The notes under the pieces: generated by a model
The model's input: the letters and a program-made list of their open reading frames with translations, nothing else
Databases searched by the model: none
What the model was told of the DNA's origin: nothing
NCBI RefSeq assembly: GCF_027891095.1
Contig: NZ_JAQIIO010000001.1
Span: forward strand, 474,501-538,500
Reading direction: 5' to 3'
Length of the DNA stretch: 64,000 nucleotides
Origin: Aliiroseovarius salicola
GTDB lineage: Bacteria; Pseudomonadota; Alphaproteobacteria; Rhodobacterales; Rhodobacteraceae
Shown here: positions 45,511-55,209 of the stretch, in pieces
How the letters are laid out: each line of letters begins with the position of its first letter
Numbering within the stretch: position 1 is the first letter of the stretch
Program-made: the position numbers and the translations under genes

Positions 45511-48162
45511 GTGAGTGAGAAAACCGCCAAAGTGACGCCAATGATGGCGCAATTCCTTGAGATCAAGCAGGGCTATCCTGATGCCCTTCTGTTCTATCGG
45601 ATGGGGGATTTCTACGAGCTCTTTTTTGACGATGCGGTGGCCGCCGCCGAGGCGCTGGATATTGCGCTGACCAAACGCGGCAAACATCTGGGCAAGGATA
45701 TCCCGATGTGCGGCGTGCCGGTTCACGCCGCTGAAGGCTATCTGCTGACGCTCATCCGCAAAGGGTTTCGCGTTGCTGTCTGTGAGCAGATGGAAAACCC
45801 TGCCGAGGCGAAGAAGCGCGGGGCTAAATCCGTTGTGCGCCGTGATGTGGTGCGCTTGGTTACCCCCGGCACATTAACCGAAGAAAGCCTTCTGGATGCG
45901 CGCCGCCACAACTTTCTTGCCGCCTTTACCCAGGTGCGCGATGAGGGGGCGCTGGCCTGGGTTGATATCTCTACCGGTGCCTTCCGGGTAATGCCCTGTT
46001 CCGCGATGCGCCTGTCGCCTGAACTGGCACGGCTTGCGCCACGAGAAGTGGTTCTGCCTGACCATATTCTGCCCGATCTTGATGGAATCGTGACTGAATC
46101 CGGCGCCTCCCCAACGCCGTTGGGTCAGGCCGCCTTTGACAGCGCAGGATCCGAAAAACGTCTGAAGGAGCTGTACGAAGTTGGTTCGCTCGACGCCTTC
46201 GGTACCTTCACCCGCGCCGAAGTGGGCGCGATGGGCGCGATTGTCGAATATCTCGAGATCACCCAGAAGGGCAAACTGCCCCTGCTGCGCCCGCCGGTTC
46301 GCGAGCTGTCTCATGGGACAATGCAAATCGACGCCGCGACGCGCCGCAATCTGGAACTGACTCACGCCATGTCCGGCGGACGGGAGGGCTCGCTTCTGTC
46401 CGTGGTCGACCGCACTGTCACCGCTGGTGGGGGTCGCCTTCTGGAACGTCGCCTCTCTTCCCCTTCACGCAACTTGGATGAAATTCATTCGCGCCTCGAA
46501 ACTGTGTCCTTTCTGGTGGAACAGGGTCGCATGGCCGAGGATCTGCGCAGCGCCTTGCGCAAGACCCCCGACATGGATCGCGCCCTGTCCCGGCTTGGGC
46601 TGGAACGCGGCGGCCCGCGCGACCTTGCCGCAATTCGCAGTGGTCTAGGCGCAGCAATCGAACTCTCCGAACAGCTTGCAAATGCGGAAGCCCTGCCAGA
46701 ACGCCTGATGCAGGCCGGAGAGCAGCTCATCGGTCATGACGAATTGCTTACCCTGCTTGACGAAGCACTGGTCGCCGAACCTCCGCTTTTGGCCCGCGAC
46801 GGTGGATTTATCGCACCGGGCTACCACGAAGAGCTCGACGAAGCGCGCCAATTGCGGGACGAAGGGCGTGGTGTGATTGCCGGGATGCAGGCGGAATATG
46901 CCGCGCAAACCGGGGTCAGCTCGCTTAAAGTCAAACACAACAATGTGTTGGGGTATTTCATCGAAACCACCGCAACACACGCCGACAAGATGCTGAATCC
47001 ACCCCTGTCGGAAACCTTCATTCATCGGCAGACCACAGCCAATGCCGTGCGCTTCACCACCGTGCCGCTGAGCGAGATGGAAACCAAGATCCACAATGCG
47101 GGCAGCCGCGCGCTTGAGATTGAAAAGCGGCTCTATTCTACCCTGACCGGAACAATTTTGGGTCGCGCCGCCCATATCGCAGACACCGCACGCGCCCTGT
47201 CAGAAATTGATCTCGCCGCCGGTTTTTCCGATCTTGCACGGGCCGAAGGTTGGTGCGCTCCTGAGGTGGATGACAGCCGGATGTTCGAGATCTCCGGGGG
47301 CCGACACCCAGTGGTCGAAACCGCCCTGCGCAAGACCGGGGAACCCTTTATTGCCAATGACTGCACGCTTTCCAACGGCAATGACCACGCGCATATCTGG
47401 CTGCTGACCGGTCCGAACATGGCCGGTAAATCGACATTCCTGCGCCAAAACGCACTGATTGCCCTTCTGGCCCAGACCGGCAGCTTTGTACCCGCAAAAT
47501 CCGCCCATATTGGCCTTGTGTCCCAACTCTTCAGCCGTGTTGGGGCATCTGATGACCTTGCCCGCGGGCGATCCACGTTCATGGTCGAGATGGTCGAAAC
47601 CGCCGCGATCCTCAATCAGGCCGACGACCGCGCGCTGGTAATATTGGATGAGATTGGCCGCGGCACCGCCACTTATGACGGCTTGTCGATTGCCTGGGCC
47701 ACGTTGGAGCATCTGCACGAAACCAACAAAAGTCGTGCCCTCTTTGCGACCCATTACCACGAGATGACCCAGCTTGCCGATAAGCTGACCGGTGTGGAAA
47801 ACGCCACCATCGCGGTGAAAGAATGGGAAGGCGAGGTGATCTTTCTGCATGAGGTACGCAAAGGCGCTGCCGACCGGTCTTACGGGGTACAGGTGGCCAA
47901 ACTCGCAGGTCTACCCGCCTCGGTTGTTGCGCGCGCCAATGTGGTGCTGGAGGCGCTTGAGAAAGGCGAACGCGAGGGCAGTGGCGCTAAGGCGATGATC
48001 GACGATCTGCCGCTTTTTGCTGCCACACCCCCTGCTCCGCCGCCCACTAATGCCGAACCGTCCAAGGTCGAAGAGGCGTTGCAGGATGTGCTGCCGGACA
48101 GCCTCACACCACGTGAAGCTCTGAACCTCGTTTATGAACTCAGAGGCCTGCTCAAGGACTGA
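45511..48162 (+). CDS. mutS: DNA mismatch repair protein MutS
   Basis: Mismatch recognition ATPase, 883 residues. The mismatch-wedging FxE motif is in YRMGDFYELFFDDA near residue 35, connector and lever domains follow, and the ATPase has Walker A LTGPNMAGKSTFLRQ, Walker B LVILDEIGRGTATYDGLS and the DDLARGRSTFMVEM signature. The C-terminal tetramerisation end is present (LTPREALNLVYEL). The GTG start follows aaaggg at some distance. Confidence 0.97.
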   Translation: MSEKTAKVTPMMAQFLEIKQGYPDALLFYRMGDFYELFFDDAVAAAEALDIALTKRGKHLGKDIPMCGVPVHAAEGYLLTLIRKGFRVAVCEQMENPAEAKKRGAKSVVRRDVVRLVTPGTLTEESLLDARRHNFLAAFTQVRDEGALAWVDISTGAFRVMPCSAMRLSPELARLAPREVVLPDHILPDLDGIVTESGASPTPLGQAAFDSAGSEKRLKELYEVGSLDAFGTFTRAEVGAMGAIVEYLEITQKGKLPLLRPPVRELSHGTMQIDAATRRNLELTHAMSGGREGSLLSVVDRTVTAGGGRLLERRLSSPSRNLDEIHSRLETVSFLVEQGRMAEDLRSALRKTPDMDRALSRLGLERGGPRDLAAIRSGLGAAIELSEQLANAEALPERLMQAGEQLIGHDELLTLLDEALVAEPPLLARDGGFIAPGYHEELDEARQLRDEGRGVIAGMQAEYAAQTGVSSLKVKHNNVLGYFIETTATHADKMLNPPLSETFIHRQTTANAVRFTTVPLSEMETKIHNAGSRALEIEKRLYSTLTGTILGRAAHIADTARALSEIDLAAGFSDLARAEGWCAPEVDDSRMFEISGGRHPVVETALRKTGEPFIANDCTLSNGNDHAHIWLLTGPNMAGKSTFLRQNALIALLAQTGSFVPAKSAHIGLVSQLFSRVGASDDLARGRSTFMVEMVETAAILNQADDRALVILDEIGRGTATYDGLSIAWATLEHLHETNKSRALFATHYHEMTQLADKLTGVENATIAVKEWEGEVIFLHEVRKGAADRSYGVQVAKLAGLPASVVARANVVLEALEKGEREGSGAKAMIDDLPLFAATPPAPPPTNAEPSKVEEALQDVLPDSLTPREALNLVYELRGLLKD

Positions 48163-48174
48163 TTTCATTTTCTG

Positions 48175-48222
48175 GTTATAAATATCCTGGGGGAGCCGAA
48201 GGCGGGGGCAAAGCCCCCTTAC
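48175..48222. repeat. GC-rich hairpin element between convergent genes
   Basis: An AT-rich lead (ataaatatcctggggga) is followed by the perfect stem GGGGGCaaaGCCCCC. Similar 'ataaatatcc-ggggg' elements are, from memory, scattered between genes in roseobacter genomes, so this may be one copy of a dispersed family. It occupies nearly the whole gap between mutS and the TPM-domain gene, whose stop codon it includes, and probably ends transcription. Confidence 0.5.
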
Positions 48223-49265
48223 CAACTGCCCGACGCCCCACCACCACTAGAACTGCCCCCACCGAAACCGCTCGAAGACGATGACGAAGATTTCGAGATA
48301 CGTGGCAGTGTCCGCGTGGCACTCCAGCTCTCATCACATTGAAAACAGGTATAGTCATCCCGCGCCTTGCCGCTGGAAGAGGTGGTGGGCGATTCAAGGG
48401 TGGTCGTTTCGGTTTTAAGTGTGTGGTAATCGCATCTCGGGCAACGGCTGTAGGATGTGAACCAGTTGCGCCGTCTGATCACATGGGCATTGTCACAAGC
48501 CGGACAAAGCCAGACATCATAATCCACGCTTTTCAGCCGCTCTTCTTCCAATTGCCCTCTGATCAGATAGCCATCATCATCCTTTTCGCTAAGCCAGATC
48601 ATCCATGTGCGATCGTTGGGGCAGCGGCGTGGGCGTCGGCGCAGGATTGCTCTTACACCACGAAACAGGAAAAACCCGATAGGTGCGAGGATGGCCAAGG
48701 TCGCAGGCCAGAACCGCTTGGCCTTCTCTAAACCCTGCTTTGCCAGCACCTGGTATCGAGGCGCGTCGTAATCCCCCGGATAGACCCCGGTGACCTCATA
48801 AATCACCTGATCCACCCCAGATAGGATGCCGTTCACATAATCCCCATCGCGAAATTCGGGTAGGATTGTGTGGTCAATCACCCGCTGCATCGGGCCATCC
48901 AATGAGGCGCCATACCCAGATCCAACTTCGATCCGCATTTGCCGATCACCGCGCACCACCAACATCATCAGACCATCATTGCGCGCGGCATTCCCAACGC
49001 CCCAAGAATTGAAGAGCCCTGTGGCGAAAGGTTCAATTGGCCCGTCATACCCGTGATCGGACAGGCTTTTCAGGGTTACAACAGTGAATTCAATCCCGCG
49101 CTTTTCGCGTAGATCCTGCAGGGTTCCCCGCAGTCGATCCGCATCTTGATCACTAAAAATACCCGCAAAATCATTCACATAGATCTCTGAATAATTTGGG
49201 TATGTTTGTGCTGTCGCGGTAACGGCACCCCAGAACAACAGGATAAAGGAAAGCAATATGCGCAA
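48219..49265 (-). CDS. TPM-domain membrane protein with C-terminal zinc-ribbon pairs
   Basis: A 348-residue protein: signal peptide MRILLSFILLFWGAVTATAQ, periplasmic TPM domain (about 28-165, with VNDFAGIFSDQDADRL and GLMMLVVRGDRQMRIEVGSGY), a membrane helix (about 188-208), then a cytoplasmic tail with Cys pairs RCPND, LCPACD, RCPRCD and TCFQCD, ending in a Ser/Gly-rich stretch. TPM proteins such as YgcG and Rv2345 are linked to membrane or photosystem maintenance, without a firm reaction. The Cys tail suggests zinc binding and is less common. Confidence 0.85.
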   Translation of the reverse strand: MRILLSFILLFWGAVTATAQTYPNYSEIYVNDFAGIFSDQDADRLRGTLQDLREKRGIEFTVVTLKSLSDHGYDGPIEPFATGLFNSWGVGNAARNDGLMMLVVRGDRQMRIEVGSGYGASLDGPMQRVIDHTILPEFRDGDYVNGILSGVDQVIYEVTGVYPGDYDAPRYQVLAKQGLEKAKRFWPATLAILAPIGFFLFRGVRAILRRRPRRCPNDRTWMIWLSEKDDDGYLIRGQLEEERLKSVDYDVWLCPACDNAHVIRRRNWFTSYSRCPRCDYHTLKTETTTLESPTTSSSGKARDDYTCFQCDESWSATRTLPRISKSSSSSSSGFGGGSSSGGGASGSW

Positions 49266-49270
49266 AAGAA

Positions 49271-49293
49271 AACTCCCGCCAAAAGACGGGAGT
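49271..49293 (-). terminator. Terminator after grpE
   Basis: AACTCCCGccaaaagaCGGGAGTT forms an eight-pair stem and is followed, on the minus strand, by TTTTCTTTTG. It lies 41 bases after the grpE stop and directly upstream of the TPM-domain gene start. Confidence 0.85.
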
Positions 49294-49333
49294 TTAATAG
49301 CTTATTTTGCCCCTCTTGTTGAGGGAAATCCGC

Positions 49334-49921
49334 TTATTTAGGCGTGGAGGATACACCAACCTGCGCCGGTCGCAGCAGACGATCATGGATCATGAACCCT
49401 TCGGCCATCACCTGAATGATGTCACCCGCTTTGGTGCCGGGCACAGGCGCTTCGAACATGGCCTCGTGGCTCTCCGGGTCAAACTTGTCACCCACTTCAG
49501 GCGAAACCAGACGGATGCCGTGTTTCTCGAAAATACCGAGAAGCGAGCGCATGGTCAGTTCGATGCCTTCAATGAGCGGTTTGGACGCTTCGTTATCCAC
49601 TTTTGCCGCCGCTTCCACAGCGCGCTTCATATTGTCGAACACCGGCAGCATGTCGCGGGCCAGTTTCGATCCGCCATATTGCTCGGCCTCGCGGCGATCA
49701 CGATCCGAACGCTTGCGGGCGTTTTCCGCATCAGCCAGCGCGCGCATAAAGCGGTCTTTAAATTCGTCGCGCTCTGCTGTCAGCGTCAGGATTTCTTCGC
49801 TCGGCGGCAGCTCATTTGCCAGATCATCAAGCGACATCGGTTCATCCCCTACCTGTTCGGTCATCAATTCATCAATAGCGGCCTGAACATCTTCCGCTGG
49901 TGTCTTTTTCTCGTCCGTCAT
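49334..49921 (-). CDS. grpE: Nucleotide exchange factor GrpE
   Basis: Co-chaperone that exchanges ADP on DnaK. The 195-residue protein has an acidic, disordered N-terminus, a long coiled-coil (LTAERDEFKDRFMRALADAE) and the C-terminal beta domain with the signature IEGIELTMRSLLGIFEKHGI and MAEGFMIHDRLLRPAQVGVS. It follows hrcA after three bases; dnaK and dnaJ are not in the window. Confidence 0.96.
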   Translation of the reverse strand: MTDEKKTPAEDVQAAIDELMTEQVGDEPMSLDDLANELPPSEEILTLTAERDEFKDRFMRALADAENARKRSDRDRREAEQYGGSKLARDMLPVFDNMKRAVEAAAKVDNEASKPLIEGIELTMRSLLGIFEKHGIRLVSPEVGDKFDPESHEAMFEAPVPGTKAGDIIQVMAEGFMIHDRLLRPAQVGVSSTPK

Positions 49922-49924
49922 CTC

Positions 49925-50974
49925 TCATCCTCGATCCGAGATCATCTTGCCAACCAGTTGCGCCGTGTAATCCACGATCGGCACGATCCGTCCGTAATTC
50001 AGTCGGGTCGGGCCAATCACCCCCACAGCACCAATGATCTTTCGATCAGAGTTCATATATGGGGAAACCACCAAAGAGCTACCCGAAAGTGAAAAAAGTT
50101 TGTTCTCAGAGCCAATAAAAATGCGCACACCGTCGCCCTGATCGGCCAATTCAAGGAAATCGGCGATATCCCGCTTGCGTTCCAGGTCATCAAACAGGTC
50201 ACGAATGCGGTCGAGGTCCTCGGCGTCTTCCAAAAGATTCGATCTTCCCCGCACGATCAGCCGCTCATATGGCGCACCTTCGTTTTCCCAAAGCGCCGCC
50301 CCGCTGTCGATCAGCTCCTGTGCCAGCGTGTTCAGTTCTTGCCGGTGGCGGGCAATTTCATCACCCATCGCTTGCTGCAACTCAGAGATGGTGCGTCCTG
50401 CGGCAATGGCGTTCAGGAAGTTTGCGGCTTCTCGCATGGAAGACGGCGTTTGACCCATCGGCGGTGTGAAGACCCGGTTTTCCACGTGACCATCGGCAAA
50501 GACCAGCACCACAAGGGCGCGATCAGCGCCCAGCGATACAAACTCGATATGTTTGATCGGCGCTTCGTGCTTTGGAGTCAGGACGAGGCTGGCACCTGCG
50601 GTAATCCCCGAAAGCGCCTCGCCGACGCGGTCCATCATCGTGTTGACGTCGCCGCCACCAATTGTGGCATCAATTTTCTGCCGGTCTGTTTGATCCAGAT
50701 TCGACACTTCGAGCAATCCATCCACAAACATGCGCAATCCAAGATCGGTGGGCACTCGCCCGGCCGAAATATGTGGGCTGTCGAGAAGTCCCATGAACTC
50801 CAGATCCTGCATCACATTGCGGATCGTGGCCGCGGACACTTTTTCCGTCAACGCCCGCGTCAACGTGCGTGACCCCACTGGGTCCCCGGTTTCCAGATAG
50901 CTTTCCACCAGACAACGGAACACCTCTCGCGACCGCGAGTTCATATCTTTGATCAGGTCAGAACCATCTTCCAT
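49925..50974 (-). CDS. hrcA: Heat-inducible transcription repressor HrcA
   Basis: Repressor of chaperone genes through CIRCE elements. The 349-residue protein has an N-terminal winged helix ([40 protein letters not shown]) and the GAF-like C-terminal domain with [18 protein letters not shown]. It is divergent from rph. I find no CIRCE inverted repeat in the short region upstream, so its main targets are probably elsewhere, such as groESL. Confidence 0.96.
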   Translation of the reverse strand: MEDGSDLIKDMNSRSREVFRCLVESYLETGDPVGSRTLTRALTEKVSAATIRNVMQDLEFMGLLDSPHISAGRVPTDLGLRMFVDGLLEVSNLDQTDRQKIDATIGGGDVNTMMDRVGEALSGITAGASLVLTPKHEAPIKHIEFVSLGADRALVVLVFADGHVENRVFTPPMGQTPSSMREAANFLNAIAAGRTISELQQAMGDEIARHRQELNTLAQELIDSGAALWENEGAPYERLIVRGRSNLLEDAEDLDRIRDLFDDLERKRDIADFLELADQGDGVRIFIGSENKLFSLSGSSLVVSPYMNSDRKIIGAVGVIGPTRLNYGRIVPIVDYTAQLVGKMISDRG

Positions 50975-51045
50975 ACGCTAATGCCTTGCCTTTCTGCCGG
51001 GCACATGGGTATCACGCCTGTAGGTTTGAAACAAAGGGGAATGCC

Positions 51046-51756
51046 ATGCGCCCGTCTAGTAGAAATTTAGATCAAATGCGCTCGATTTCAATCGAGACCG
51101 GGATCACAAAACACGCAGAAGGATCTTGCATGATCCGCGTCGGCGACACGCATGTGCTGTGCACCGCATCATTGGAAGAGCGCGTGCCCCCCTTCCTGCG
51201 CAACTCCGGCAAAGGTTGGGTAACAGCTGAATATGGTATGCTGCCCCGATCAACCGGATCGCGGATGCGTCGCGAAGCCGCGAGCGGCAAACAACAGGGC
51301 CGCACCGTGGAAATTCAACGGCTTATCGGTCGTTCCCTGCGTGCAGGCGTCGATCTTGTCGGTCTGGGTGAGCGCCAGATCACAGTCGATTGTGACGTGA
51401 TCCAAGCCGATGGCGGCACCCGCTGCGCCGCAATCACTGGCGGCTGGATCGCTCTGCGCCTTGCTGTCAACAAACTGCTCAAGGCGGGCGATGTTATCAC
51501 CGACCCTCTGGCCGATCCGGTCACCGCAGTTTCTTGCGGAATTTATGCCGGTCAGCCAGTGCTCGATTTGGATTACCCCGAAGATTCAGAAGCCGGCGTG
51601 GATGGAAACTTCGTAATGGCAGGATCCAAGCTGATCGAAGTGCAAATGTCCGCCGAGGGTTCTACTTTCAACCGCGAGCAGATGAACACGCTGATGGATC
51701 TGGCCGAAAAAGGTGGTGCAGAACTGGCTGCTGCCGCGCTTGAGGCCACCAGGTGA
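51046..51756 (+). CDS. rph: Ribonuclease PH
   Basis: Phosphate-dependent 3' exoribonuclease trimming tRNA and rRNA ends. The 236-residue protein shows [40 protein letters not shown], the phosphate-binding [15 protein letters not shown] and [18 protein letters not shown], with catalytic Asp residues. I chose ATG 51046, preceded by aaagggga; a longer frame from 50986 lacks a site. It overlaps rdgB by four bases (GTGA). Confidence 0.97.
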   Translation: MRPSSRNLDQMRSISIETGITKHAEGSCMIRVGDTHVLCTASLEERVPPFLRNSGKGWVTAEYGMLPRSTGSRMRREAASGKQQGRTVEIQRLIGRSLRAGVDLVGLGERQITVDCDVIQADGGTRCAAITGGWIALRLAVNKLLKAGDVITDPLADPVTAVSCGIYAGQPVLDLDYPEDSEAGVDGNFVMAGSKLIEVQMSAEGSTFNREQMNTLMDLAEKGGAELAAAALEATR

Positions 51757-52364
51757 CCCGCAAATTCGACGGAAAAGAACTGGTCATCGCCAGCCACAAC
51801 AAAGGCAAGCTGCGTGAAATCGCAGCTTTGCTCAAACCTTTTGGTGTGAGCGTGACCTCCGCAGCGGATCACGATCTGGAAGAACCGGAAGAGACCGAAG
51901 ATACCTTTGCTGGGAACGCCCGGATTAAAGCGCATTTTGCTGCAAAATCAACGGGTTTGCCCGCACTTTCTGACGACAGTGGGATCATGGTCGACGCCCT
52001 CGATGGTGCCCCCGGCGTCTATACCGCTGACTGGGCCGAGACGGAAAATGGTCGAGATTTCCCCATGGCGATGGAGAAAACCTGGACCCTTCTCGAAGAG
52101 AAGAACGCGCCCCTTCCCCGCACCGCGAGGTTCTGCAGCACCCTGTGCTTGGCGTGGCCCGACGGCCATGACGAACTTTTCGAGGGCAAGGTCGAAGGGT
52201 CTCTTACCTGGCCAATGCGTGGAGATCAGGGTTTCGGCTATGACCCAATCTTTGTCCCCAATGGCTATGACATCACCTTTGGCGAAATGGACCCGGCAGA
52301 AAAGCACGAGATAAGCCATCGCGCCGACGCTTTCGCAAAACTCGTGGCAGGCAGTTTTGCTTGA
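51753..52364 (+). CDS. rdgB: dITP/XTP pyrophosphatase RdgB (HAM1 family)
   Basis: House-cleaning enzyme that removes dITP, dXTP and ITP from the nucleotide pool. The 203-residue protein begins with the nucleotide loop [18 protein letters not shown] and has [24 protein letters not shown] and [12 protein letters not shown], all typical. The GTG start overlaps the rph stop, and its stop overlaps the hemW start region, giving an rph-rdgB-hemW operon. Confidence 0.96.
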   Translation: MTRKFDGKELVIASHNKGKLREIAALLKPFGVSVTSAADHDLEEPEETEDTFAGNARIKAHFAAKSTGLPALSDDSGIMVDALDGAPGVYTADWAETENGRDFPMAMEKTWTLLEEKNAPLPRTARFCSTLCLAWPDGHDELFEGKVEGSLTWPMRGDQGFGYDPIFVPNGYDITFGEMDPAEKHEISHRADAFAKLVAGSFA

Positions 52365-53514
52365 GAATTGGCAAACGGCTGGATTCGGGCTTTATGTTCA
52401 CTGGCCGTTTTGCGCCTCCAAATGCCCTTATTGCGATTTCAACAGCCATGTGTCGGCAACGATTGACCAATCGCAATGGGCGGCCGCTTATCTGAAAGAG
52501 CTTGATCGCTATGGAGCTGAAACGCCCGGGCGTGTGCTTTCATCGATTTATTTCGGCGGCGGCACCCCCAGCCTGATGGATCCGGCAACCGTCGCTGCGA
52601 TCATCGACAAGGCGGCGGATCTTTGGACCTTCGCTAATGACATCGAAATCACACTAGAGGCCAACCCTACCTCAATCGAAGCCAAGAACTTTGCAGGATA
52701 TCGTGAGGCCGGAGTCAATCGGGTGTCGATGGGGTTCCAAGCGCTGAGTGATGATGACCTGCGCAAACTCGGTCGGTTGCATTCGGTCGATGAGGGATTG
52801 CGTGCCTTAGAAATTGCGCGACAACATTTTTCGCGTGTGAACTTCGATCTGATCTATGCGCGGCAAAATCAAAACCTGGCGGACTGGCAGGCCGAACTCG
52901 ACCTTGCCCTGTCATTCTCACCCGATCACCTGTCGCTGTACCAATTGACCATCGAGCCCGGCACTGCCTTCGGGGCACGGTTCGAAGCGGGCAAGCTGGC
53001 GGGTCTGCCCGAAGAAGATCTGGCGGTCGATATGTTCTTTCATACGCAAGAAGCGACCGCCGCAGCTGGGCTGCCTGCTTACGAGGTTTCAAACCACGCA
53101 AAACCCGGGGAAGAAAGTCGACACAATCTGATCTATTGGCGATCCGGAGATTGGATGGGCGTCGGTCCGGGCGCCCATGGGCGGTTGTCATTTGGGGGGA
53201 ACAGATGGGCTACAGAAGCCCCTCTCTCGCCGAGCAAATGGTTGGAAAACGTACTGGGGGACACTGACAAACGCGAGAGAGCTTCTTTGCCTCTGCATGA
53301 GCAGGTAACAGAGTACCTCTTGATGGGGTTGAGGACCAGTGAAGGAATTGCGTTAGATCGTTTAGACCACCAATTCAAAACAAAACTTAATACTAATAAA
53401 ATCAAAGACTTGCAGGATTTAGGGTTAATCTCGGTTGATCAGAAAAGACTTAGGGCGACCAATGAAGGCCGCCCTGTTTTGAATGGTATTCTCAGAGAGA
53501 TTTTGCCGGACTGA
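52357..53514 (+). CDS. hemW: Radical SAM heme chaperone HemW
   Basis: Radical SAM protein that binds heme and delivers it to respiratory enzymes; older annotation calls it an oxygen-independent coproporphyrinogen oxidase. The cluster motif is [19 protein letters not shown] (CxxxCxxC), without the extra Cys of true HemN, and [11 protein letters not shown] follows. The C-terminus is the HemN domain ([15 protein letters not shown]). The start is probably TTG 52357, eight bases inside rdgB; 385 residues is normal. Confidence 0.93.
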   Translation: MLENWQTAGFGLYVHWPFCASKCPYCDFNSHVSATIDQSQWAAAYLKELDRYGAETPGRVLSSIYFGGGTPSLMDPATVAAIIDKAADLWTFANDIEITLEANPTSIEAKNFAGYREAGVNRVSMGFQALSDDDLRKLGRLHSVDEGLRALEIARQHFSRVNFDLIYARQNQNLADWQAELDLALSFSPDHLSLYQLTIEPGTAFGARFEAGKLAGLPEEDLAVDMFFHTQEATAAAGLPAYEVSNHAKPGEESRHNLIYWRSGDWMGVGPGAHGRLSFGGNRWATEAPLSPSKWLENVLGDTDKRERASLPLHEQVTEYLLMGLRTSEGIALDRLDHQFKTKLNTNKIKDLQDLGLISVDQKRLRATNEGRPVLNGILREILPD

Positions 53515-53522
53515 TTTTCCGG

Positions 53523-54410
53523 TCAAACGCCCAGTTTTCCGCAAATTTCATCCAGATCATCCAGATTTTCGTAACGGATTGTGACAACGCCACCTTCGGT
53601 GCCCACTTTGTGATCAATCGAAACTTTCAACCCCAAAGTCGCTGACAGATCACCTTCAAGCGCCTTGGTGTCTGCGTCTTTCTCGATTTTAGGACGGGTT
53701 GTGGGCTTTGCGGTCACCGGCCCTTTCTTCGCCAGGCGCTCTGCCTCACGCACAGACAGGCCCTTAGCAATGATCTGCTTTGCCAGCGCCAAAGGATTTT
53801 CAGCGGTGACCAATGTGCGCGCGTGACCAGCGGTTAGATCACCCCTACGAACAAATTCCTGCACGTCTTCCGGCAGATTCAACAGGCGCAACAAGTTGGC
53901 GATATGCGAGCGGCTTTTACCAAGCGCCTCGGACACCTTTTCCTGGGTATGCCCAAAGCGGCTCATGAGATCACGATAGCCCGCGGCCTCTTCGATCGCA
54001 TTCAGATCTGCGCGCTGAATGTTCTCGATAATCGCCACTTCCAAGGCTTCAGTGTCCGTATAGGTACGGACGATCACCGGAATTTCGTGCAACTGCGCCA
54101 TCTGAGAGGCGCGCCAACGGCGTTCCCCAGCGACAATTTCATATGTCCCATCGCCTTTGGGATCAGGACGCACGATCAGGGGCTGAATGACCCCTTTTTC
54201 CTTCACAGACGCGGCAAGATCATCCAACTGCTCTTGTGTAAAAGTGCGGCGCGGCTGATCTGGATTTGGATGCACCTTTTCAATCGGCATCATCTGATCC
54301 GCCTTTCGCGGCGCATCTGTTGCGGTCTGCGCGATAGGATCTGGAGCGACATCCGCCATAAGAGCCGACAAACCACGGCCAAGCCCTCGGTTTCTGGTTT
54401 TATTTGCCAT
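53523..54410 (-). CDS. parB: Chromosome partitioning protein ParB
   Basis: CTP-dependent DNA clamp that loads at parS and spreads, marking the origin region for segregation. The 295-residue protein begins with the ParA-stimulating RGLGRGLSALMADV, carries the CTP-binding GERRWRA (residues 95-101), a helix-turn-helix (EKVSEALGKSRSHIANLLRLL) and a C-terminal dimer domain. It follows parA after ten bases. Two parS sites lie 1.4 and 3.3 kb away, inside rsmG and mnmG. Confidence 0.97.
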   Translation of the reverse strand: MANKTRNRGLGRGLSALMADVAPDPIAQTATDAPRKADQMMPIEKVHPNPDQPRRTFTQEQLDDLAASVKEKGVIQPLIVRPDPKGDGTYEIVAGERRWRASQMAQLHEIPVIVRTYTDTEALEVAIIENIQRADLNAIEEAAGYRDLMSRFGHTQEKVSEALGKSRSHIANLLRLLNLPEDVQEFVRRGDLTAGHARTLVTAENPLALAKQIIAKGLSVREAERLAKKGPVTAKPTTRPKIEKDADTKALEGDLSATLGLKVSIDHKVGTEGGVVTIRYENLDDLDEICGKLGV

Positions 54411-54420
54411 GATTGCCTCC

Positions 54421-55209
54421 TTATTTTCTTGTGATCAGTTCGCTTGCCAAATCGCGATACGCCTGGCTGCCCTTAGATTGCGGATCATAGGTCAGCACAG
54501 GCAGCGCAAAAGATGGGGCTTCACTGACTCTCACATTGCGGGGAATAATGGTATCAAACACCAAATCCCCCAAATTATCACGCGCATCCGCTTCCACCTG
54601 TCGGGACAAGTTGTTGCGTGCGTCATACATGGTCAACACAACACCTTCGATTCTCAGGTCCGGATTTGCAGTTTGGCGCACCTCGCGGATTGTCAGCATA
54701 AGCTGCGATAGCCCCTCCAATGCAAAAAATTCGCTTTGCAGCGGCACCAGAACACTATTCGCCGCAACCATCGCATTCACCGTCAACAGGTTAAGCGAGG
54801 GAGGACAATCAATAAGCACATAGTCAAATGACACCATTTCTGCGACTCGAACAGCATCATGCAAAAGGTGGCTCCGCTTTTCGTTTGCGACAAGTTCGAT
54901 ATCTGCTGACGACAAATCCGTAGTTGCAGGCGCAATCCAAAGACCATCCACCGGCGTTTCAACCAGTATCTTTGACAGCGGCGCATCATCCAGAAGCATG
55001 TCATATGTAGTTAGTTTTCGATCATGGGCCTCAATACCTAGTCCGGTAGAAGCATTTCCCTGGGGATCGAGATCAATCAAAAGGACGTTTTTGCCGCTCT
55101 CCGCGAGGGCCGCCCCGAGATTAATTGTTGTTGTGGTTTTGCCAACCCCACCTTTTTGATTGGTGACAGCGATGATCTTTGGCCCTTGGGGGCGAGATGG
55201 GTCAAGCAC
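54421..55209 (-). CDS. parA: Chromosome partitioning ATPase ParA (Soj)
   Basis: Walker-type ATPase that moves ParB-parS complexes. The 262-residue protein has the deviant Walker A KGGVGKTTT (from Lys19), VLLIDLDPQGNASTG and DYVLIDCPPSLNLLTVNAM. It lacks the N-terminal DNA-binding domain of plasmid ParA, as expected for the chromosomal type. It overlaps rsmG by eight bases. Confidence 0.97.
   Translation of the reverse strand: MLDPSRPQGPKIIAVTNQKGGVGKTTTTINLGAALAESGKNVLLIDLDPQGNASTGLGIEAHDRKLTTYDMLLDDAPLSKILVETPVDGLWIAPATTDLSSADIELVANEKRSHLLHDAVRVAEMVSFDYVLIDCPPSLNLLTVNAMVAANSVLVPLQSEFFALEGLSQLMLTIREVRQTANPDLRIEGVVLTMYDARNNLSRQVEADARDNLGDLVFDTIIPRNVRVSEAPSFALPVLTYDPQSKGSQAYRDLASELITRK

Noticed and set aside
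50975-51045. Heat-shock promoter or CIRCE element upstream of hrcA
   Set aside because: A stretch ACCCATGT looks like a sigma-32 minus 10, but no acceptable minus 35 at the right distance and no TTAGCACTC inverted repeat are present.
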